Positions 5,429 through 10,778 of a DNA stretch of 10,778 bases are shown piece after piece; positions within the stretch are counted from its first letter, which is position 1, and each line of letters starts with the position of its first letter. This stretch comes from Ruminococcaceae bacterium UBA6364 (GTDB lineage Bacteria > Bacillota > Clostridia > Oscillospirales > Acutalibacteraceae). The notes beneath the pieces were generated by a model. The model searched no databases and was not told where the DNA came from. It saw only the letters and a list, made by a program, of their open reading frames with translations. The stretch spans positions 1,868 through 12,645 of the forward strand of contig DJRI01000107.1 in assembly GCA_002440045.1 (NCBI GenBank), in the 5' to 3' direction. A program made the translations under genes and the position numbers.

Positions 5429-5458
5429 AATATATCACTGTTTTAAAAATTTGTCAAG
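5408..5458 (-). promoter_or_regulatory. Promoter A of the YjdF operon (duplicated in promoter B)
   Basis: On the minus strand there is TTGACA (5452-5457), a 17-base spacer ending in TGA (extended -10), and TATATT (5429-5434). The 51 bases align without gaps to 6467-6517, with 39 identities including both boxes and ACAGTGATATA. The shared part continues past the -10 into a dyad region, as expected for a common operator. Confidence 0.8.
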
Positions 5459-5483
5459 CCGCTAAATCGGCATACAAACACAT

Positions 5484-6251
5484 TTATTTTAGTTCTGGCG
5501 CATTAATCACACTGTCACCAGCAAGTGCCAAAAACTTTTTATCACTTTGAATTACCGTGGTCAAAAGCTTGCCGTCGTTAAACAGCGCGTAGGTCGTGAC
5601 TGGCGTCGGTGCGTTTTGGGCGGCCTCTTTTGCGGTAATGTGAACGGTTTTGAGCGGTATTTTGTGCTCTTGCGCCGTTTTTTCTATACGGGAAACCCAA
5701 TAATAAGCAAACGGACATTGGTCGGTATAATAAACAACAAATCCGGTTTCTACGGTTTTCGGGTGCTTTGCACAGTCTTTAAATTTCGGCACAACGGCGC
5801 CGTCTTTAAGCGGCAGATACATAAGAGTTATTCCGCAGTCCGAGCAATCGGCAACAGAAAAGCCCTTATAAGCTAAATATTTGGGGTCTGAATGAAATTC
5901 TTTTTTGCGCCCCGATGACGAAAGAATACATATACCGTTTTTTCCCTGAGCAGAAGCGTCGCGAATACACTTTGAAAGAAGTTCGTTTGAATACCCCTTG
6001 CCCTTAAAATCGCCCGAAACCCACAGACAGTTTATAAAAATATATCCGTCGGCTTCTATGGGCGCCCAAGCGTTTTCAGCGGGAATATATTCAATAAAGC
6101 ACTTGCCGCGTTCTTCGCTCCGGTAAAACACAAGTCCTTCGTCAAACCGTTGCTTCATCCATTCTTTTTTCATACAGCTTTGCTTGCCGGACATGGCACA
6201 GCAAATATGTTCCTTCTCTATATTTTCCTTTGTGATTCTGATATAATTCAT
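5484..6251 (-). CDS. GNAT acetyltransferase with YoaP-like C-terminal domain
   Basis: The start at 6251 (255 residues) has AAGGAAG eight bases before the ATG. The open frame continues upstream, but that part is a remnant of another gene. Residues 1-150 form a GNAT domain: MNYIRITKENIEKEHICC, the central WVSGDFKGKGYSNELLSKC with the acetyl-CoA loop KGKG (83-86), and YLAYKGFSVAD. Residues 165-255 match a YoaP-like module, with VVYYTDQCPFAYYWVSRIE opening a thioredoxin-like fold around Cys179. The pair is known as the YoaP-type N-acetyltransferase of Firmicutes; the substrate is unknown. No good terminator follows before promoter A, so its transcript may read into the YjdF operon. Confidence 0.82.
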   Translation of the reverse strand: MNYIRITKENIEKEHICCAMSGKQSCMKKEWMKQRFDEGLVFYRSEERGKCFIEYIPAENAWAPIEADGYIFINCLWVSGDFKGKGYSNELLSKCIRDASAQGKNGICILSSSGRKKEFHSDPKYLAYKGFSVADCSDCGITLMYLPLKDGAVVPKFKDCAKHPKTVETGFVVYYTDQCPFAYYWVSRIEKTAQEHKIPLKTVHITAKEAAQNAPTPVTTYALFNDGKLLTTVIQSDKKFLALAGDSVINAPELK

Positions 6252-6452
6252 TTTTAAATCTTCCTTTCCGGATACCTTGATCGTCAGTGAATTTCTGAGT
6301 CCCGCATTTTCCTTTACGTCTGTCGAAGTAAGGGGCGTTCCGGCATAGAGCTCATTTTTAAAGTATAACTCCGCAAATTTTGCCAGAACCGCCACACCTG
6401 CACAGAAAACTATCCAAATAAACAGAAGTTGATAGGTTGCTCCGTTTAATGA
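6252..6452 (-). pseudogene. Remnant of a membrane-protein gene paralogous to the one at 4479-5036
   Basis: The frame runs open into the acetyltransferase gene. It encodes CAGVAVLAKFAELYFKNEL followed by YAGTPLT (6327-6404), which matches the intact membrane protein at 20 of 26 residues. The N-terminal third with its start codon, and everything after the PLT turn, are missing or unrecognisable. There is no ATG start near the promoter; a GTG at 6395 is the only candidate. I read this as a deleted duplicate that left promoter B attached to the acetyltransferase. An alternative is a genuine in-frame fusion anchoring the acetyltransferase to the membrane through one helix. Confidence 0.7.
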
Positions 6453-6466
6453 CCGTTCTGCGGTAA

Positions 6467-6517
6467 ACGTTTTGAAATGCGCATTTCAGTATATCACTGT
6501 CGTTACATTTTGTCAAA
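6467..6517 (-). promoter_or_regulatory. Promoter B (duplicate of promoter A)
   Basis: On the minus strand there is TTGACA (6511-6516), a 17-base spacer ending in TGA, and TATACT (6488-6493). Just downstream is a perfect 16-base palindrome, TGAAATGCGCATTTCA (6473-6488), at the predicted transcription start, which is a likely operator. It drives the remnant and the acetyltransferase. Confidence 0.8.
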
Positions 6518-6552
6518 TAATCTGAATACCGTGCCGATGTCGTGCGTACAAT

Positions 6553-6593
6553 TCTTAAAATAAGCCGCAACGGAAGAATTTCCGTTGCGGCTT
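6553..6593 (-). terminator. Terminator of the dap operon
   Basis: AAGCCGCAACGGAA (6562-6575) and its perfect complement (6580-6593) form a 14-bp stem with a 4-base loop. On the minus strand ATTTTAAG follows. It lies 17 bases past the dapL stop codon. Confidence 0.85.
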
Positions 6594-6609
6594 GGTTTAC
6601 AGCTATGTA

Positions 6610-7767
6610 CTAAAAACACATCCAAAGGCGATGACATACTTCCGTCACCGTTTTACGGCTTGCAAAAGCGGACAGCCGCAGATAACCCTCTCCGAATTTT
6701 CCGAACCCCGCCCCGGGCGTGGCGGCAATCTGTGCCTTTTGCAGCATTTGATCTAAAAAATCCCATGACGTATGCCCCTCCGGAACTTGCAGCCACAGAT
6801 ATGGAGAACAAACGCCGCCCGCAAACGACACATCATTGTCCCGCAATGCTTCTCTCAAGAGCGCGGCATTTTCCAGATAATACGCCGTATGTTCTCGAAT
6901 TTCCGCAATGCCTTCTTCGGACAGTGCCGCTTGTGCCGCCCGCTGAGAAACGTAAGAAACTCCGTTATGTTTACACGCCTGTCGGCGTGCCCAAAGCAGG
7001 CGCAATGCATTTTGCGGAAAAACCGACCATCCCACACGAATCCCGGTGAATCCCGCGGATTTGGACAGGCTGTTGATTTCCACCGCACATTCCGTTGCTC
7101 CTTCCGTTTCGTAGATCGTGTGCGGAGAATCTTCGGGCTGAAATGCCTCATACGCATTATCGAAAAACAAAAGCGAATCTGTTTCCCGCGCAAAATTCAC
7201 CCATGTCTGCAACTGTCTTTTGGTATATGCCGTTCCCGTCGGATTATGCGGCGAACACAGATAGACAATTGCCCGATTATGATGCACCTCATACGGCATG
7301 GGAAGAAATCCGTTTTCTTTTACCGCTGCCATTCGGTACACACGGTGCTTTGCCAAAAGATTTACGTCGGCATACACAGGATAACCCGGATCGGGAACAT
7401 AGATCGGATTTTTTCCGAACAAATCGCTCAGCGCGCCGAGATCGTTTTTCGCACCGTCGGAAACAAAAATCCATTCGCTCGGAATCTCGACTTTTCGTCT
7501 TAAATACCAGTGGGAAATCGACTCCTTCAGAAAATCATACCCGCTTTCCGGCGCATACCCGCACACGGTTTCCCCCATTTCCGCAGCCGCAGTCTGCATG
7601 GCTCTTATCACCGTTTTTCCAAGCGGCAGCACGACATCGCCGATTCCGAGGCGGCAGACTTTCTTTTCGGGGTTGGCTTTTTCGTAGTCCGAAATTCGTT
7701 TTGCGGTTTCGGAAAAAAGATAGTTCACCGGAAGTTTCTCAAACGCCCGATTTGTGCGAATCTTCAT
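6610..7767 (-). CDS. dapL: LL-diaminopimelate aminotransferase
   Basis: This PLP enzyme transfers an amino group from glutamate to tetrahydrodipicolinate, giving LL-diaminopimelate in one step and bypassing the acylated intermediates. I start at 7767 (385 residues, MKIRTNRAFEKLPVNYLFSE) behind GGGGTGTACGACG; the upstream TTG-like extension inside dapF is not conserved. Class I/II aminotransferase landmarks are LGIGDVVLP (40-48), DGAKNDLG (104-111), PDPGYPVY (125-132), HNPTG (174-178), DNAYEAF (203-209), the PLP lysine in SLSKSAGFTG (Lys236) and the carboxylate-binding arginine in LRLSAF (Arg364). SxSKxAGFTG is characteristic of DapL. The length is slightly below the usual figure of about 400. 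The start overlaps dapF by 29 bases. Confidence 0.9.
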   Translation of the reverse strand: MKIRTNRAFEKLPVNYLFSETAKRISDYEKANPEKKVCRLGIGDVVLPLGKTVIRAMQTAAAEMGETVCGYAPESGYDFLKESISHWYLRRKVEIPSEWIFVSDGAKNDLGALSDLFGKNPIYVPDPGYPVYADVNLLAKHRVYRMAAVKENGFLPMPYEVHHNRAIVYLCSPHNPTGTAYTKRQLQTWVNFARETDSLLFFDNAYEAFQPEDSPHTIYETEGATECAVEINSLSKSAGFTGIRVGWSVFPQNALRLLWARRQACKHNGVSYVSQRAAQAALSEEGIAEIREHTAYYLENAALLREALRDNDVSFAGGVCSPYLWLQVPEGHTSWDFLDQMLQKAQIAATPGAGFGKFGEGYLRLSAFASRKTVTEVCHRLWMCF

Positions 7768-8566
7768 CGTCGTACACCCCTTCATACACGGTCTCACATC
7801 TGCCCGTCAACTCCATTCTCCCTTCCGACACTTCTTTCACTTCTAGCACACCGCCCGGCATTTGCACCCGGATCGGAAGATCTTTTCGGCAAAAACCGTT
7901 TTGAATTGCCGCCGCCGCAGAAGCGCAGGCACCTGTTCCGCAGGCAAGCGTCTCCCCGCTTCCCCTTTCCCAGACACGCACCGACAGATGGGTCGGAGCC
8001 ATCACCTGCACGAATTCCACATTGACGCCGTCATGAAACACACTGTACGACTGAAATGCAGGTCCGATTGTCTTTAACGCCACTTGTGCCACACTGGGGC
8101 AAAAGACCACTGCGTGAGGATTTCCGACGGATACGGGATATGCTTCCCACACCGTTCCTCCTGTCTCCAGAAACAGCGGATTTTTTTGCACAAGAGCTTC
8201 GCCCATCAAAACAGACACCACATTCACTGCGCCGCCTTCAGGGAAAAGCGTCAATTGTTTGACCCCGCTTTCCGTTTCCACTGTGATGCGTTCCTTTTTT
8301 ACATATCCGCGATCATACAGATACTTTCCGACGCATCGTACAGCGTTCCCGCACATTTTTCCTTCACTTCCGTCTGCGTTGAACATTCGCATCCGCGCAT
8401 CGGCAATTGACGACTCGCCGATCAGCACAAGACCATCCGCGCCCACGGAAAAATGACGTGCGGACATTTGTTTTGCCAAATTTCCGGGATCACCTGCATA
8501 CGCTTTTTCTTCCACATAAATATAGTCATTGCCCGCCGCCTGCATTTTTGTAAATTGAACTTTCAT
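7739..8566 (-). CDS. dapF: Diaminopimelate epimerase
   Basis: This cofactor-free racemase converts LL- to meso-diaminopimelate in the cytosol. The 275-residue protein begins VQFTKMQAAGNDYIYVEE, the DapF N-terminal signature. The two catalytic cysteines are both present: Cys72 in NADGSEGKMCGNAVRC and Cys209 in ETLACGTGACAS. GNPHAVVF (148-155) and WERGSGET (199-206) are the usual substrate-contact stretches. The start has GGAG nine bases upstream and forms an ATGA overlap with the dapB stop. The last ten residues run over the beginning of dapL and look unconserved. Function is as secure as it can be from sequence. Confidence 0.95.
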   Translation of the reverse strand: MKVQFTKMQAAGNDYIYVEEKAYAGDPGNLAKQMSARHFSVGADGLVLIGESSIADARMRMFNADGSEGKMCGNAVRCVGKYLYDRGYVKKERITVETESGVKQLTLFPEGGAVNVVSVLMGEALVQKNPLFLETGGTVWEAYPVSVGNPHAVVFCPSVAQVALKTIGPAFQSYSVFHDGVNVEFVQVMAPTHLSVRVWERGSGETLACGTGACASAAAAIQNGFCRKDLPIRVQMPGGVLEVKEVSEGRMELTGRCETVYEGVYDDEDSHKSGV

Positions 8567-9306
8567 CTTCTCGTCTCCTCAATTAAATCTTCCATTCCGT
8601 AAAGCCCGACCGGCTTTCGGCAGAGCCATGCCGCGGCGCGAATGGCTCCTTCGGCAAAAACCTCACGCGAAAGCGTTTCATGCCGGAGCGTAAAGGTTTC
8701 ATACTCATCGGCAAACAATACTTCGTGAATACCGATATAACCGCCCGCGCGCACGGCATGTACACCGATTTCTCCTTCACGGCGCTGCTGTTTTCCGTTA
8801 CGTCCGAACACAGGCTGTGCCTGCGGACGCACTTTTTGGATTTCATGCAGCAGTGTCAGGGCTGTACCGCTGGGAGCATCCAATTTACGTCGGTGATGCT
8901 TTTCCGTAATTTCAATATCCGCATTTTCAAACAGTGCCGATGCCGTTTTCACCAAACCGACAAATTTTGCCGCCCCCGGAGACATATTGGCTGACAAAAG
9001 TGTCGGCACCCGACGTGACAAACGTCGAATTTCGTCCAGTTCTTCTTCATTTTGCCCGGTAGATGCAATGACTACGGGCAGTGCATAGCGCAGCGCGTAG
9101 GGTGCCAAAGAGAAAATGCTGCTGTGATGCGAAAAATCAATAATCACATCCGCATCCAGGCGCTGATCGGGCAGCTGCCGCCACTGACCGTTTTCATCCT
9201 TCGGATAATTTTTATCGACCGATGCCGCCAAGGATCCGTCTTTTTGCAGCAGTCGCACGGTTTCCTGTCCCATGGCTCCCAAAGCTCCGAAAACCAAAAC
9301 CTTCAT
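8563..9306 (-). CDS. dapB: 4-hydroxy-tetrahydrodipicolinate reductase
   Basis: It reduces 4-hydroxy-tetrahydrodipicolinate with NAD(P)H to tetrahydrodipicolinate, which DapL uses next. I start at 9306 (247 residues, MKVLVFGALGAMG) because GAGGTG lies seven bases upstream; a TTG at 9321 lies in that binding site. The N-terminal Rossmann fold has FGALGAMGQ (6-14), with Ala for the Gly of GxxGxMG. STGQ (82-85) and SANMSPG (105-111) follow. The signature EKHHRRKLDAPSGT (135-148) contains the catalytic His and Lys. Length is typical or slightly short. The reported 5' neighbour dapA is not visible in this window. Confidence 0.93.
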   Translation of the reverse strand: MKVLVFGALGAMGQETVRLLQKDGSLAASVDKNYPKDENGQWRQLPDQRLDADVIIDFSHHSSIFSLAPYALRYALPVVIASTGQNEEELDEIRRLSRRVPTLLSANMSPGAAKFVGLVKTASALFENADIEITEKHHRRKLDAPSGTALTLLHEIQKVRPQAQPVFGRNGKQQRREGEIGVHAVRAGGYIGIHEVLFADEYETFTLRHETLSREVFAEGAIRAAAWLCRKPVGLYGMEDLIEETRR

Positions 9307-9324
9307 ACAAGTACACCTCAATAC

Positions 9325-9330
9325 AGTATA
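9325..9330 (-). promoter_or_regulatory. Candidate -10 box for the dap operon
   Basis: TATACT lies 18 bases upstream of the dapB start and downstream of the ftsH terminator. The best -35 at 17-bp spacing (AATAAA, 9348-9353) is poor. The operon needs either this promoter or read-through from ftsH. Confidence 0.35.
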
Positions 9331-9375
9331 TACCGTTTTTGATGTGTTTTATTCTTTGTCGTGACGGTTACGCCG

Positions 9376-9420
9376 TAAAAAATAAGGCGTCCGACTAAAA
9401 AGTCGGACGCCCTATTTTTC
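9376..9420. terminator. Strong terminator after ftsH
   Basis: GGCGTCCGAC (9386-9395) and GTCGGACGCC (9402-9411) form a perfect 10-bp stem with a TAAAAA loop. One mismatch away the stem continues with A/T pairs. On the minus strand it ends in TTATTTTTTA, so it terminates ftsH. It could work in both directions. Confidence 0.9.
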
Positions 9421-9423
9421 TTT

Positions 9424-10778
9424 TTATTCTTTCGGTTCTTCGGTTTTTTCTTCCTCGTCTTGGGTCGGTTGCTGCACGGGAACGGAACCAAGCGGCGGCA
9501 ACGGGTTTCCCTCCATGAGGCACTTGAATTCCTCACCGCTGAGTTTTTCGCGCTCCATCAGCGCTTTTGCCACCAGATGCAGTTGATCCATATGCTCGTT
9601 GAGAATTCCTTCACACTCACGGTATGCGTTATCTACGAGTTTACGGACTTCTTCGTCAATCGTTGCGGCGATTTCTTCCGAATAATTGCGTCCGCTTCCC
9701 AAATCGCGTCCCAAAAACACCTCGTCGTGATCTGTGCCGTACACAATCGGACCGAGTTTATCACTGAATCCGTAACGGGTGACCATATTCCGTGCAATAT
9801 TTGTCGCACGTTCGATATCGTTGGAAGCACCGGTTGAAATATCCTTCAACACTAGTTTTTCTGCCACACGTCCGCCCAGCAAAACTACCACTTCTTCTTC
9901 CAGTTGGCGTTTTGACATAAAGCTCTTTTCTTCCGTGGGAAGGCTCATGGTATAGCCTCCCGCCATGCCGCGCGGAATGATCGAAATCTGGTGCACGGGA
10001 TCTGTCAGTTCGCAATAATAGTGGCAGATCGCATGACCGCCTTCGTGATATGCGGTCAGTCGTTTGTCTTTTTCCGTGACCACATGGGACTTTTTCTCCG
10101 GTCCCGCAACCACTTTGATCGTTGCATCCTCGATATTCTTCATTGTGATGGCATGGAGCTTTTGACGCGCCGCCAAAAGTGCCGCTTCATTAAGAATATT
10201 TTCCAATTCCGCGCCGGTGAAGCCCGCCGTGGATTTCGCAATCACCGTCAGATCTACATCGGGCGCCAACGGTTTATTTCTTGCATGAACCTTCAGAATT
10301 TCTTCTCTTCCCTTGACATCCGGATATCCTACGACAATCTGTCGGTCAAAACGTCCGGGGCGCAGCAGCGCGGGATCCAGAATATCCCTACGGTTGGTCG
10401 CCGCCATCACGATGACGCCGGTATTCACACCGAAACCGTCCATCTCTACCAGCAGCTGGTTCAGCGTCTGTTCACGCTCGTCATGTCCACCGCCGAGACC
10501 CGCACCGCGCTGTCTTCCGACCGCATCGATCTCGTCAATGAAAATGATACTGGGGGCTTCCTTTTTTGCCTGATCGAACAAATCACGCACACGGGAAGCG
10601 CCGACACCGACAAACATTTCCACGAAATCCGAACCGGAAATCGAGAAAAACGGAGCGTCCGCTTCCCCGGCGACTGCACGGGCAAGCAGGGTTTTACCGG
10701 TACCGGGAGGACCTACCAGCAGCACGCCTTTCGGAACACGCGCACCCAAATCGTTATATTTCTTCGGATTCTTCAGAA
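9424..10778 (-). CDS. ftsH: ATP-dependent zinc metalloprotease FtsH, C-terminal part; continues past the right edge
   Basis: The visible frame (451 residues, numbered here from the right edge) starts in [17 protein letters not shown], just before the AAA+ module. Landmarks are Walker A GPPGTGKT (about 22-29), the pore-loop FVGVGASR, Walker [12 protein letters not shown] (about 78-88), and the [23 protein letters not shown]. The peptidase zinc site is HEGGH (about 244-248), with the third ligand in SNDIERAT (about 318-325). FtsH degrades membrane and soluble proteins at the inner membrane; its transmembrane anchor and periplasmic domain lie outside the window. The C terminus is acidic ([11 protein letters not shown]). 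It has a clear terminator and is not tightly linked to dapB. Confidence 0.97.
   Translation of the reverse strand, partial: LKNPKKYNDLGARVPKGVLLVGPPGTGKTLLARAVAGEADAPFFSISGSDFVEMFVGVGASRVRDLFDQAKKEAPSIIFIDEIDAVGRQRGAGLGGGHDEREQTLNQLLVEMDGFGVNTGVIVMAATNRRDILDPALLRPGRFDRQIVVGYPDVKGREEILKVHARNKPLAPDVDLTVIAKSTAGFTGAELENILNEAALLAARQKLHAITMKNIEDATIKVVAGPEKKSHVVTEKDKRLTAYHEGGHAICHYYCELTDPVHQISIIPRGMAGGYTMSLPTEEKSFMSKRQLEEEVVVLLGGRVAEKLVLKDISTGASNDIERATNIARNMVTRYGFSDKLGPIVYGTDHDEVFLGRDLGSGRNYSEEIAATIDEEVRKLVDNAYRECEGILNEHMDQLHLVAKALMEREKLSGEEFKCLMEGNPLPPLGSVPVQQPTQDEEEKTEEPKE

Noticed and set aside
5455..5480. Terminator between the YoaP-like gene and promoter A
   Set aside because: GCCG-ATTTAG-CGGC is only a 4-bp stem, overlaps the -35 area, and has no direct U-tract.
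6252..6395. N-terminal extension of the YoaP-like acetyltransferase starting at the GTG at 6395
   Set aside because: The extension matches an unrelated membrane protein, and the internal ATG at 6251 has a good ribosome binding site and begins exactly at the GNAT domain.
6772..7904. Long plus-strand open frames across dapL and dapF
   Set aside because: They are antisense shadows of clearly conserved minus-strand genes, rich in Arg/Ser/His and with no domain.

Overview
The window looks like chromosomal DNA of a low-to-moderate GC Firmicute, probably a member of the Clostridia. The grounds are near-consensus TTGACA/TATAAT promoters, strong AGGAGG-type ribosome binding sites, many intrinsic terminators, a DapL-type lysine/diaminopimelate pathway, and a YjdF-family gene. 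I cannot name a genus. All of the protein genes except one (fic) read on the minus strand, so for most of the window transcription runs from high to low coordinates.

Right third (about 6555-10778, minus strand). This is a conserved housekeeping block. It holds the C-terminal part of the membrane protease FtsH, a strong terminator, and then dapB-dapF-dapL, a tight run with an ATGA overlap and a 29-base overlap, closed by a 14-bp terminator hairpin. DapL converts tetrahydrodipicolinate (made by DapB) to LL-diaminopimelate. DapF then epimerises it to meso-diaminopimelate for peptidoglycan and lysine. In hand-counted sample lines this block is richer in G+C than the rest.

Middle (about 3650-6520, minus strand). 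This is an accessory region of two related units. Two promoters with the same layout match at 39 of 51 ungapped positions. The upstream copy (6467-6517) leads into a decayed fragment of a membrane-protein gene and then a GNAT/YoaP-like acetyltransferase. The downstream copy (5408-5458) drives an operon of a small DUF7662-like protein, an intact four-helix membrane protein paralogous to the fragment, a TfoX N-terminal-domain protein and YjdF. The operon ends at a terminator. The yjdF coding end runs through a 15-bp hairpin that partly matches a second site near the start of the window.

Left part (1-3650). This holds the 5' part of rpmE (ribosomal protein L31, Zn-type), an aminoglycoside-phosphotransferase-fold kinase, tRNA-Arg(CCT) next to nested inverted repeats, a plus-strand Fic-domain protein with a textbook promoter, and a GNAT acetyltransferase. 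The GNAT promoter is perfectly consensus and is overlaid by a 17-bp perfect inverted repeat, so it looks like the target of a tightly binding repressor whose gene is not in this window.

No CRISPR array, transposase, integrase or phage gene is visible. Nothing here is clearly a new defence system. The most interesting material is the duplicated promoter/membrane-protein cassette with its YjdF operon, the symmetric GNAT operator, and the recurring 17-base element just upstream of two terminators.
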